Shown: positions 17,239-26,531 of the stretch, piece after piece
How positions within the stretch are numbered: position 1 is the first letter of the stretch
Layout: every line of letters starts with the position of its first letter
Origin: Rhizobium sp. ASV20
GTDB taxonomy: Bacteria > Pseudomonadota > Alphaproteobacteria > Rhizobiales > Rhizobiaceae
Direction: 5' to 3'
DNA length: 64,000 bases
NCBI RefSeq assembly: GCF_016429015.1
Contig: NZ_JAELTU010000008.1
Coordinates: 1 to 64,000, forward strand
The notes under the pieces: model-generated
Told to the model about the DNA's origin: nothing
Database searches by the model: none
Seen by the model: the letters and a program-made list of their open reading frames with translations, nothing else
Translations under genes and position numbers: made by a program

Positions 17239-18172
17239 ATTCTCTCTAAAAGCCCTTAATTCCTTGTGTTGAATTCCGCCTTGAACTGACCCTTGGGGGT
17301 GCGGAAGAAGCCGCAAAGTTCAAGCGCTGATCACCGAGACGGTGCGCGGGCTGGCCGCGCAGACCCGGCGCTACCCGGGAAGCGTGGTCTCTTGAGCCTG
17401 GCCCGCTGACCTGCCTGAGGCGCGCAGTCCCGCTCAATCTTGACGAGTGTTTGAATCCTCTTTATGGCTAATAGCGTGATGACGCACCCCGCTCTCCGTG
17501 TCTAGGTAGCGAAAGCAACGGGCGCTCGCAGAGCATCGACACCTTCATCCGATGAAAGCACGCCGGAACAGGCGAGCGACAATGTGCATCTCGTGAAGTT
17601 GCCGTTAGAGAGTGTGCGGCGGGAAAACGCGTCCGAGTCCGCAACCGCTGTCGCTTCGGCCCTTTTCGCCAAAAGCTTCTTTTATCGAAATGGTATGGTT
17701 TTCATGCCTATTGCCGTTGTGCTGTGTGTCTCTTGGGCGTTCGGCGCGCAAGGTGCTGGCCGATGACGAGATCTGACCCGACGGTATCGAGCTGATCTGT
17801 GGACAGGTTCGATTGCGGCCAAGGTTATTGCATATGGCCGATCAAGCTCTTAATCGGCGCAAGTGCGTTAGTGTAATAATGCAGTTCCCACCCTCATTCC
17901 TGTAACGGGCACAGGAGTGAGCGTGGGGTCATTCACGCCAAATGCGATCGTCCCCCATCATAGGGAGATGGCATTGAGGGCCAATTCTCCCCATACCGGG
18001 CGTGATCAATGACAGCCGGAACGTTGCCTGCCGACCCAAAATAGGATAGGAACCCACTTCAAATGCGGTCAAGTGTAGCAGGCTATCCGGACTGAGCGAG
18101 CGCAAAACGTAACCCGTCGGATACCACAATAGGTAATGACGATATCGGGACATGATCCGTCTTGATGATTGA
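17239..18172. other. Long region of uncertain content between tRNA-Gln and the polysaccharide cluster
   Basis: About 930 bases with no gene I recognise. Short open frames exist: one of 60 codons on the plus strand at 17584-17766, with a hydrophobic stretch (GMVFMPIAVVLCVSWAFG), and one of 74 codons on the minus strand at 17929-18153. Neither has a clear ribosome site or a family resemblance. The patchwork look and position after a tRNA suggest eroded accessory DNA, but I found no repeat of the tRNA 3' end that would mark an attachment site. Confidence 0.4.
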
Positions 18173-19036
18173 ATGGCTGAGTTAAGGATGGCTGCTGCTC
18201 ACGAGCTGGACGACGACAGTGCTGCGTCTCGGGTCAGCGCATCGGTCATCCTGTGCGTCAACAGGGACAATCCATGGTTTTCCGAGGCGCTGGAAAGCGT
18301 TCTGGCGCAGGAAGATGCAGACTTCGAGTTTTTGATCGCTGCCAATGATTGCGATGAGGCTCTCTGGGAAAAGCTGAATACCTATGCTGTGCGTGACGAA
18401 CGCATCCGGCTCTTCCGGACAGACATCGGCCAGCTGGCGTTCAATCTGAACCTGTTGGTAAACGAAGCTGCGGGTGACTATGTGGTGCGCATGGATGCGG
18501 ACGATGTCAGCATGCCCGGGCGCCTCGGCGCATTGAAAAGCAAGCTCATGCTGGAGCCGGTCGATATTCTGGGATCGGCGGTCCTGCTCATCGATGACGC
18601 CGGAGAGACCATCGGGCGCATGGATTTTCCCGGGACGAGCGAGGGTATTGCCCGCGCATTGCCGAGCCGTACGGTTTTCTGCCACCCGGCGGTTGCCATC
18701 CGCCGACAGTTTCTCCTGGATATGAAGGGCTATCTGGGCGGTTTTGCATCCGAGGATACCGATCTCTGGCTGCGAGCGCACCGTGCCGGCGCAAGCATGG
18801 CCAATCTCCCGGATGCCTTGCTGCAGTACCGTGTGCACGGGAGGCAATCGATCATGTCGTCCATCGGCTATGCGGAAGTTGCGGCGCACTGGCTGCGGGA
18901 GCTGCTGTTGGCTCCAAGCTGGGGTCGTCTGAGCGGCCTTCTGGTGGCGCTTGGCAAGGCGCTCTTCGCACGGCGGTTGCCGGGCATTCGACGCTACCGC
19001 GCGAACGACCGAAAAGACAATGGAATTCGCGCATGA
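18173..19036 (+). CDS. Family 2 glycosyltransferase
   Basis: A 287-residue GT-A glycosyltransferase. The nucleotide-binding start SASVILCVNRDNPWFSEALESVLAQ and the metal-binding VVRMDADDVSMPGR (DxD near residue 105) are clear. DTDLWLRAHRAG is the likely acceptor/base segment. It would transfer a sugar from a nucleotide donor to a lipid-linked polysaccharide at the inner face of the membrane. ATG 18173 and 18188 are both possible starts. It overlaps the next gene by 4 bases (ATGA). Confidence 0.82.
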   Translation: MAELRMAAAHELDDDSAASRVSASVILCVNRDNPWFSEALESVLAQEDADFEFLIAANDCDEALWEKLNTYAVRDERIRLFRTDIGQLAFNLNLLVNEAAGDYVVRMDADDVSMPGRLGALKSKLMLEPVDILGSAVLLIDDAGETIGRMDFPGTSEGIARALPSRTVFCHPAVAIRRQFLLDMKGYLGGFASEDTDLWLRAHRAGASMANLPDALLQYRVHGRQSIMSSIGYAEVAAHWLRELLLAPSWGRLSGLLVALGKALFARRLPGIRRYRANDRKDNGIRA

Positions 19037-20169
19037 TGTCATCGCGCCCCAAGCTCATGTTTTTCGTTACCGTCGACTGGTTCTTCTGTTCGCACTTTCT
19101 CGAAAGGGCTGTTGCTGCCCGTGATGCGGGCTATGAGGTCGTCGTCCTCACCCATATCGCCAGGCATGGAGACCGCATCAGGGAGGCGGGGTTGCGGGCG
19201 ATCCATCTGGAGATCGATCGGCGATCCGTGAATCCCTGCACAGGCGTAATGACGCTGGCGCGCGTCTGGCGCGTGCTTCGTGCTGAGAAACCCGATTTTC
19301 TGCATCAGGTTGCTCTCAAGCCGATCCTGATCGGCAGTCTTGCGGCAAGGTTGAGCGGCATTTCCCGGCTGGTCAACGCGGTTGTCGGTGCCGGCTATAT
19401 GTTTTCGTCCGATACCCTGACAGCTCGGCTGCTGCGCCCGCTGGTTAGGCTCGGCCTGAAATCGCTTCTCAATCCGCGCGGCAGCAAGGTGGTCTTTGAA
19501 AACACCGACGACCTCGGGACTTTTGTTGAGAAGGGCTATGTCCGTGGTGAAGATGCGGTGCTGATCGCCGGCGCCGGCGTAAACCCGGATGCCTATCCGC
19601 AGGCGGATGTGTCGTCGTCACCACCTTTGGTCGTGCTTGTGGCGCGATTGCTGTCGGACAAGGGCATTGGCGAATTCGTCGAAGCGGCTCAGAAGATCAG
19701 GCGCGCCGGGATCGCCGCAAGGTTCGCCGTGGTCGGCGACATGGATCCGGACAATCGTGCCTCGATCGATGCTGCTACCATCGAGAGATGGCGAGGCGAG
19801 GGGGATGTCGAGTTTTGGGGGTTTCGCAGCGATGTGGCCGCGGTCCTCGAGCAGGCAGCCATTGCTTGTCTGCCGTCCTATCGCGAAGGGCTTCCGAAAT
19901 CCCTTCTGGAGGCGATGGCGGCGGGTCTGCCTTGTGTTTCCACGGATGTGCCGGGCTGTCGGCTCGCCGTCCAAGACGGCGACAACGGTCTTCTCGTCCC
20001 CCCTCGCGATACGGAAGCACTGCGACGTGCGCTGGTAATCCTCATCGAGGATCCCGGCTTGCGCCGCCGGATGGGAACACGTGGCCGCGCCCGCGTCGAA
20101 GCCGAGTTTTCCTCGCAACGAGTGATCCGGCAAACCTTGGATCTTTATCAACAGATGGACATTTATTGA
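19033..20169 (+). CDS. Family 4 glycosyltransferase
   Basis: A 378-residue GT-B enzyme of the GT4 family. The C-terminal donor domain has ARLLSDKGIGEFVEAA, VGDMDPDN, CLPSYREGLPKSLLEAMAAGLPCVSTDVPGC (the E-x7-E motif) and a final NGLLVPPRD block. The N-terminal domain resembles the acceptor domain of pglA/wbpT-type enzymes (VLTHIARHG, INAVVGAGYMFSS-like). It is the last gene before the transposon that separates this pair from the rest of the cluster. Confidence 0.85.
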   Translation: MMSSRPKLMFFVTVDWFFCSHFLERAVAARDAGYEVVVLTHIARHGDRIREAGLRAIHLEIDRRSVNPCTGVMTLARVWRVLRAEKPDFLHQVALKPILIGSLAARLSGISRLVNAVVGAGYMFSSDTLTARLLRPLVRLGLKSLLNPRGSKVVFENTDDLGTFVEKGYVRGEDAVLIAGAGVNPDAYPQADVSSSPPLVVLVARLLSDKGIGEFVEAAQKIRRAGIAARFAVVGDMDPDNRASIDAATIERWRGEGDVEFWGFRSDVAAVLEQAAIACLPSYREGLPKSLLEAMAAGLPCVSTDVPGCRLAVQDGDNGLLVPPRDTEALRRALVILIEDPGLRRRMGTRGRARVEAEFSSQRVIRQTLDLYQQMDIY

Positions 20170-20203
20170 AGATGCATACATGGCAGGGCAACTTGCAATA
20201 TAT

Positions 20204-20241
20204 GAGGTCCGAATAGCAACGGAACAGAAAACCTACATAAG
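20204..20241 (+). repeat. Left 38-bp terminal inverted repeat
   Basis: Begins GAGGTCCGAATAGCAACGG and ends CCTACATAAG. It differs from the right end only at positions 7 and 31. The 5-bp target duplication TATAT is at 20199-20203. Confidence 0.95.
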
Positions 20242-20291
20242 CCATCGCTGGATGGCGGAAACCGTCCAATGCATGGCTTCGTCGTATCTCT

Positions 20292-20917
20292 TCACGTCCG
20301 CCGTAAAGCCACGTGCATGCCTAGGCCAATCAGTATTGTTTCACCCAGCCGTTGAACCAGTCTTTGCGCCCTGTTGGACCGCTTCAGCTTCCTTATGATA
20401 AGGCCCGCAAGTAAGACGCACATAATGTCCGCGAATGTGAATATGGCGTTCACGACGGTTCTGTGAATGGTGAGCTAGGCCCAGACAGGGAAGCTTGCGG
20501 AGCTATCAACGAACTGGGGAAGAAAGGTCATGAATAGATCGCAGTCTTGCAGCTCAAAGCCTCTGCAGTGACGCCTTCTGCGAGCGCCTTTCGCGCGGAC
20601 TTTGTCGCTTTAGGAGATAACTCCTCGGTGCTTACCTCTTGCGCTCTAAACAAGCAGATACCAGGACAGATAAGGTAGAGCGCGCCCACAAGTTTAACGA
20701 CAGTATAGGCCATCGGAATGGCATGGAAGAGTGCCGACAATCCCGTTGCTGCTACGATAATATTGTATATAAGCTCCGATATGGATGCCAAACACTGCCA
20801 TTAATCCCGCCCGCCGGCCATCGTGCGGGCTGTCGCATAGAGCATAGCCGGGCCTGGAATGAAGGCGAACACCGATGCGGTGATTGTGAATGCAAGCAGG
20901 ACTTCGAAGGTTGGCAT
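20292..20917 (-). pseudogene. LysE/RhtB-type amino-acid exporter, frameshifted transposon cargo
   Basis: Stitching minus-strand frames gives a nearly full-length LysE-family exporter (about 208 codons): start PTFEVLLAFTITASVFAFIP, then GPAMLYATARTMAGG, SELIYNIIVAATGLSALFHA, KLVGALYLICPGI, then FMTFLPQFVDSSASFPVW and the end RLVQRLGETILIGLGMHVA. At least two frameshifts (near 20810 and 20530) and a stop near 20490 break it. It lies between the left transposon end and the resolvase, where Tn3-family elements carry passenger genes. Confidence 0.85.
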
Positions 20918-21129
20918 CGGACATTTTTCTGATGAATAGGCTTTCGGCCAGGGCTCGGCAATGTGGCAGCTTCAGTCTAAACCACTCCAACAAACCCCAG
21001 TTTGATGTGGCGCTGCGAACCTGATCACAAAAAGTCTGGAGAAGCAGCCAAATTTCATAAATACCCGTGCAGAAACCTGTAGCTGATAAACTTCCTCCAT
21101 CTAAGTTTATGTAAAGTAGGGAGCGCCCG

Positions 21130-21654
21130 GTGCTGACAGGCTATACGCGGGTTTCAACTAGCGAGCAGAATCTCGATCTCAAGCGGGACGGTCTTGAGCG
21201 GGCTGGTTGTGAGAAGATCTATGATCACGTGTGCTCGGGGCGCACCATCGGCCGATCCTTCCCGCATGTCGTCGGCGTGATGAACGATCTGCAACAACGC
21301 GGGGTCAGCCTTAAGGTGTTGACTGGCGATACGGACACGACCACGACGATTGGCACGCTTGTGTTCGTCACCTTGGCCGAATTTGAGTGCGATCTTATAC
21401 ATGAGCGGACGATGGTGGGACTTGCGGCGGCGCGCACCCGTGGCAGGGCCAGCGGGCGGCCGTGTGTAATGACCCGCAAGAAGTTGAAGGGAGCCATGGC
21501 GATGATGATCAACAGGGGCAACGCCGCTGCCGAATTCGACGTCTCCTTGTCTATCCTCTATGCCTATGTTGATGCGAAGAGCAAGCCATGCGCGCGAGCC
21601 AACGAACTGCTCGCCCGGCGTTCAACGAAGCGCGACGCCGCAGCCCAGGCCTGA
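21130..21654 (+). pseudogene. tnpR: Tn3-type resolvase with in-frame deletions
   Basis: A 174-codon open frame (GTG start) beginning MLTGYTRVSTSEQNLDLKRD, with catalytic Ser9 present. About 27 residues normally lying between the SG of the first domain and GRSLPHVVGV, which include the GDTLVVWKLDRL core, are missing; smaller losses occur in the SLAEFE helix and the C-terminal HTH. Because the deletions are in frame the ORF stays open, but the protein lacks essential catalytic-domain segments. A res site would be expected just upstream (20920-21129). Confidence 0.85.
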
Positions 21655-21657
21655 CGA

Positions 21658-24275
21658 CTTTGCCGGTCGGTTTCCTGAGCGACAACCAAGTACGGGAGTA
21701 TGGCCGCTTTCCGGCCGAACTGACACGGAGTCGCTTGGCCCGTATTTCCATCTTGACGACGCCGACCGTGCATCTGTTGCCTTGAATCGCGGCGATCACA
21801 ATCGCCTGGGTGTTGCTGTCCAACTTGGCTCAGTGCCCATGTTCGGCGTGTTTCTGGAAAAGCCGGAAGAGTTTCCCGTTTCGGCCCAGAGCTGTATTGC
21901 TAGCCAGCTTTCCGTTGCCGAGCCAAGGGGACCGATCACAGAATATGCCCGCAGTGAGGCACGGTGGCGACATGCGCCGCGTATCCGGCAGCAATATGGC
22001 TATCGGACTTATACCGATCGTGGCGTCGTGTTTCGGCTCAGTTGCTTTTTGTATACCCTGTGCTGGACGGTGTTCGATCGACCTTCCGCTCTGTTCGAAC
22101 GAGCCGTCGCATGGTTGCTGGAAGGCAAGGTGCTTCTGTCCGGCAAGTCTGTGCTGGAAAGAGCAGTGGCGAAAGTTCGCGTACGGGCAACCAACCGGCT
22201 TCATCAATTGCTGATCGGATCGATAACGCCAGAACAGCGCATACGCCTCGACAGCCTGATCGTGGTTCCGGAGGGCAAGCGGCGAAGCCCGCTCGACCGA
22301 CTGCGTGATGGCCCCCACATTCAAAGCGGCCGTGAGATTAGTCGTGCTCTCGGCCCACTTGAAGAAATCCGCATTATTGCCAGCGGACTGCAAACTATGG
22401 ACGGCTTGCCACCCGGTAAGGTAACGGCGCTGGCGCGGTTTGTCAGCTCAGCGAGGGCTCAAGCCGTTTCGCGCCTGCCGGACGATCGGCGCGCTGCAAC
22501 CTTGCCGGCCTTGCTCGCCGGCCTTGATCTCGGTGCAGCTCCGGCCGGTCGTCCTCTACTGGAAGCGATTGATTATCTTCGTGTCGTTCAGTCCGGTCGC
22601 AAGCGTGCCGGTCCACCGCTGACGGCGTTTACGCGGAAGATATGGCTCTTGCAGTTAAAGTCCACCGACGGCTCTGTTGATCTCGCGGTATATAAACTCT
22701 GCGTTCTCGACGAGCTTCGCCGCGCCATTCGCTGACGTGACATCTCTCCCATACCTCTCTACGCTATGCTGATCTGCGCAAGAGTTTGCTCTCAGGTCCT
22801 GCATGGGACGCCGCCCGACCAACCGTCTACCGGATGGTCGGGGTGTCTACTGTCACAGATGAAGAGCTCCGGCTCTTATCGAACCGACTCGATCTGGCCT
22901 TCCGAGAAATCGGCGATCGTATCCCAATGAACCCGGCCGGCACGGTGGTCAACACGACGGAAGGTCCGGACCGGTCCCTCGAACGGCTGGAAAAGATCGA
23001 GGAGCTCGCAAGACTGATCGCGTCGCGTGCTGCGGTTAACGCCCAGCTGCCAAGGCTCGATCTATCGGAGCTGTTAATGGAGATGCATGCGAGAATCGCC
23101 TTCGCGAACCTTTTCACTCCGGTCGGTGAAGGCGGCTCGCGCGCGGAAAACATCGCGACCAGCATCTGCGCCGTACTTGTCGCCGAGGCGGCCAATATCC
23201 GCTTCGAGCCTCTGATCCGTCTCGATGTCCAGCCGTTTCGACGCTCTCGACTGAGCTGGGTCAAGCGGAATTTTCGACGGGCCGAGATGTTGATTGCTGC
23301 AAATGCTGCCCTCGTCGCTGCGCAGAACGCCATTCCGCTGGCGAGCAAAATGGGGCAGTGGTGATGTGGCATCTGCCGATGGATTGCGGTTTGTCGCCCC
23401 GATCCGCGCCATACATTCCGGCCCCAATTCTCGATATTTTGGGCAGGAGCGCGGTGTCTCCTGGTACAATGTCGCCTCCGATCAGTTCACCGGCCTCAAC
23501 GCCATGACTGTCCCCGGCACTCTATGTGACAGTCTCAACTTGTTCGCTATCGTGCTGGAGCAGGAAACTGAGCTTCAGTCGACCGAGATCATGACTAATA
23601 CAGCTGGATATACCGATACGATTTTCGGCATATTCTACCGGCTCGGCTACCAGTTCAGCCCTCGCATCGTCGATATCGGCGGCGCGAGGTTCTGGCGGAC
23701 AGATGCCAAGTCCAACTACAGTCTCCTCGAGACATCGCCTCGAACAGGATCAACGGCTTGCCGGCTCGCTGAAGCTCAGCGTCGTCCACGCAGCGGGCCT
23801 CACGCGGACCCTTCAGGCCAACGAGCGTCCACCCCGTTTTTCCCGCGCCCTGCAGGAACTCGGCCGGCTCATCAAGACCCTATATCTACTGCGTTTTATC
23901 GACGATGAAAGCTACGGACGCCGTACCCACATTCAGCTCAATTGTGGCGAGGGTCGGCACCAATTCTCCCGCGTCACCTTTCATGGAAAGCGAGGCGGAA
24001 TGCGCCCGCGTCATCGCGGTGGCTAGGAGAATCAGCTCGCGGCGCTCGGCCTTGTCGTGCTCTGGAATACGATCTACATGGATGCGGCGATCGACCAGCT
24101 CGTGACAGAAGGCGATGAGGTCAGGCCGGAGGGTGTTGTGCACCTATTGCCGCTTGGCTTCTGACAGATCAACATGTTCGGGCGATGGGCTTTCACCCTC
24201 CCGGAATTCGCAGCTCGTGGCGAACTCAGGCCGCTGCGCGATCCGAAAGCCGCCGATCCGGACGACGAGCCCTGA
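21658..24275 (+). pseudogene. tnpA: Tn3-family transposase, multiply frameshifted
   Basis: Pieces of a Tn3 transposase in order. The DUF4158 N-terminus reads LPVGFLSDNQVREYGRFP, then (other frame) YFHLDDADRASVALNRGDHN. Next come a long middle part at 21790-23370 and the catalytic-domain piece at 23370-23740 (SGPNSRYFGQERGVSWYN, NTAGYTDTIFGIFYRLGY). The C-terminal pieces are RALQELGRLIKTLYLLRFID, LWNTIYMDAAIDQL and a final ARGELRPLRDP. Several frame changes (near 21790, 22750, 23360, 23720, 24020) and in-frame stops disable it. The last codons end just before the right terminal repeat, the normal position. Confidence 0.93.
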
Positions 24276-24279
24276 AATC

Positions 24280-24317
24280 CTTATGTCGGTTTTCTGTTCC
24301 GTTGCTATTCAGACCTC
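24280..24317 (-). repeat. Right 38-bp terminal inverted repeat
   Basis: Starts CTTATGTCGG and ends AGACCTC on the plus strand, the reverse complement of the left end with two mismatches. Immediately after it is the second target copy TATAT (24318-24322). Confidence 0.95.
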
Positions 24318-24463
24318 TATATAAGCTCTGTTGACCGAAAACGGGAGTTCCTATATCTCGGGGTTGAATCCATCGTCTTTCTAACCCATTCGCGATCCGC
24401 TTGTGTCATTAGAAATGAAACGGCGTTATCCGATCAATACTGCAGATTGCCACGGTAATAAAT

Positions 24464-25567
24464 ATGAAGAAAATTGCCCTTATCACAGGTGTTACCGGTC
24501 AGGATGGAGCGTATCTGGCAGAGTTTCTGCTGGAGAAAGACTACGAAGTTCATGGCCTGAAGAGAAGAACATCTCTTTTCAATACGAATCGTATTGATCA
24601 TCTGTTTCAGGATCCGCATGTTTCTGATGGACGTTTCGTCCTTCACCACGGAGATATGACGGACTCATCGAGCCTCATCCATGTCATCCAGAAGGTGCAG
24701 CCGGACGAGATCTATAATCTCGCCGCGCAGAGCCATGTGGCAGTCAGCTTCGAGGAGCCCGAATACACGGCCAATTCCGATGCGCTTGGTGCATTGAGAA
24801 TACTCGAGGCTATCCGCATTCTCGGACTGACCAAGAAGACGCGGTTCTATCAGGCAAGCACGTCGGAGCTTTACGGTCTCGTCCAGGAAGTTCCGCAGCG
24901 GGAAACGACGCCTTTCTATCCACGCAGCCCTTATGCGGTCGCCAAGCTTTACGCCTACTGGATCACTGTGAATTATCGCGAAGCCTACGGGATCTATGCC
25001 TGTAACGGCATCCTTTTCAACCATGAGAGCCCGAACCGCGGCGAGACTTTCGTGACTCGGAAAATCACGCGCGCCCTGGCTCGCATCAAGCTCGGCCTTC
25101 AGCAGAAGCTTTATCTCGGCAACATGGATGCCAAGCGCGACTGGGGCCATGCGCGCGATTATGTGGAAATGCAGTGGCTGATGCTTCAGCAGGAGACCGC
25201 TGAGGACTTCGTCATTGCCACCGGCGTGCAGTACAGCGTCCGCGACTTCGTGGATGCGGCTGCGAAGGAACTGGACATGCAGATCCGTTGGGAAGGCGAG
25301 GGCGTCGACGAAAAGGGCTATTGGGTCAATCCCGGCGATGTGGCCGCATCGGGCCCGATCGTTGAAGTCGATCCCCGCTATTTCCGTCCTACCGAGGTGG
25401 AAATGCTTCTCGGCGACGCCACGAAGGCAAAGGCCAAGCTGGGCTGGGAGCCGCGGATTAAGTTTGCCGAATTGGTTGCCGAGATGGTGCGCGAAGACCT
25501 TATTTCCGCCCAGAAGGACGAGTTGGTGAAGCAGCATGGTTATGATGCTTTCGATCGCCGTGACTGA
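24464..25567 (+). CDS. gmd: GDP-mannose 4,6-dehydratase
   Basis: A 367-residue extended SDR that converts GDP-D-mannose to GDP-4-keto-6-deoxy-D-mannose. It has the cofactor motif [16 protein letters not shown], the GHGDMTD-like [24 protein letters not shown], the active-site region STSELYG and [20 protein letters not shown] (YxxxK), and [16 protein letters not shown]. It is the first gene after the transposon. A possible promoter is TTGACC (24331-24336) with TATATC 15 bases later, just outside the right transposon end. Its product feeds the next two genes. Confidence 0.95.
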   Translation: MKKIALITGVTGQDGAYLAEFLLEKDYEVHGLKRRTSLFNTNRIDHLFQDPHVSDGRFVLHHGDMTDSSSLIHVIQKVQPDEIYNLAAQSHVAVSFEEPEYTANSDALGALRILEAIRILGLTKKTRFYQASTSELYGLVQEVPQRETTPFYPRSPYAVAKLYAYWITVNYREAYGIYACNGILFNHESPNRGETFVTRKITRALARIKLGLQQKLYLGNMDAKRDWGHARDYVEMQWLMLQQETAEDFVIATGVQYSVRDFVDAAAKELDMQIRWEGEGVDEKGYWVNPGDVAASGPIVEVDPRYFRPTEVEMLLGDATKAKAKLGWEPRIKFAELVAEMVREDLISAQKDELVKQHGYDAFDRRD

Positions 25568-25607
25568 CACGGCTCATCTGTAAGCCATTCCAACATTGCG
25601 GAGTCGC

Positions 25608-26531
25608 ATGCGAATATTGATAACCGGTGGCCGCGGCATGGTCGGTCGAAACTTCATCGACCATGAGGGTGCGGCCGAACACGAGATACTTGCGCCGAGC
25701 AGCCGCGATCTCGATCTGCGGGATTTCGCTTCGGTCAGCACGTGGTTCGCAAAGCACTCGCCCGATGTCGTCGTGCATGCCGCAGGCCGCGTCGGCGGCA
25801 TCCAGGCGAACATCAGCGAACCGGTTGCCTTTCTGATGGAAAACCTCGACATGGGCCGCAACGTCGTTATGGCGGCCCGCGAGGTAGGCGTCAAACGGCT
25901 GCTGAATCTCGGAAGTTCGTGCATGTACCCGCGCAACGCTCCAAACCCGCTGTCGGAAGACAAGGTTCTGACCGGCGAGCTTGAGCCGACGAACGAAGGC
26001 TATGCGCTTGCGAAGATCCTTGTCGCGCGGTTGTGCGACTATATCGTCCGGGAGGATGCGAGCTTCCAGTACAAGACGTTGGTCCCCTGCAATCTCTATG
26101 GGCGGCACGACAAGTTCGATCCTAAGCATTCCCATCTGGTGCCTGCGATCATCCACAAGATCCATGAGGCGAAGAAGAGCGGCTCGAACGAGGTCGAAGT
26201 CTGGGGGACGGGGAACGTCCGGCGGGAATTCATGTATGCCGGTGATCTGGCCGACTGTATGTGGCGCGCGCTCAAACATTTCGACACGTTGCCGCCGTTG
26301 ATGAATGTCGGCCTCGGCGCTGATCTTTCCATTCTCGACTACTACAACGCGGTTGCACGGGTAATCGGCTATTCTGGTGGTTTCGTGCACGACCTGACCA
26401 AGCCCGAGGGCATGGCGCAGAAGCTCGTGAGCATAGACAGGCTTGAGGAGTGGGGCTGGCGCGCAACAACCACTCTCGACGAAGGTATTGCGCAGACTTA
26501 CCAATTCTACACGCAAGGACTTCAAGCATGA
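25608..26531 (+). CDS. GDP-fucose synthase / GDP-colitose synthase family epimerase-reductase
   Basis: A 307-residue extended SDR of the Fcl/WcaG family. It has the NADP motif ITGGRGMVGRN, AAGRVGGIQAN, the catalytic Cys in LNLGSSCMYP, YALAKI (YxxxK) and the second catalytic acid region around DPKHSHLVPAII. It catalyses 3,5-epimerisation and/or 5-epimerisation plus 4-reduction of a GDP-4-keto-deoxyhexose. Because a ColD-like dehydratase is encoded immediately downstream with a 4-base overlap, ColC (GDP-L-colitose synthase) is as likely as GDP-L-fucose synthase. The ATG at 25608 replaces a non-ATG upstream opening of the frame. Confidence 0.85.
   Translation: MRILITGGRGMVGRNFIDHEGAAEHEILAPSSRDLDLRDFASVSTWFAKHSPDVVVHAAGRVGGIQANISEPVAFLMENLDMGRNVVMAAREVGVKRLLNLGSSCMYPRNAPNPLSEDKVLTGELEPTNEGYALAKILVARLCDYIVREDASFQYKTLVPCNLYGRHDKFDPKHSHLVPAIIHKIHEAKKSGSNEVEVWGTGNVRREFMYAGDLADCMWRALKHFDTLPPLMNVGLGADLSILDYYNAVARVIGYSGGFVHDLTKPEGMAQKLVSIDRLEEWGWRATTTLDEGIAQTYQFYTQGLQA

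Larger units (their letters stand above)
20204..24317 (+). mobile_element. Decayed Tn3-family transposon with intact ends and target duplication
   Basis: A 4114-bp element bounded by 38-bp inverted repeats (36 of 38 positions match) that begin GAGGTC and end ACATAAG, as Tn3-family ends do (internal TAAG). The same five bases, TATAT, lie immediately outside both ends (20199-20203 and 24318-24322), the 5-bp duplication expected for this family. Inside are a LysE-type gene (minus), a resolvase with internal deletions (plus) and a Tn3 transposase broken by many frameshifts (plus). It inserted between the GT4 gene and gmd and can no longer move by itself. Confidence 0.93.

Noticed and set aside
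17929..18153. A 74-codon minus-strand frame with protein-like composition
   Set aside because: No ribosome site, no family resemblance; kept only as a remark in the intergenic entry.
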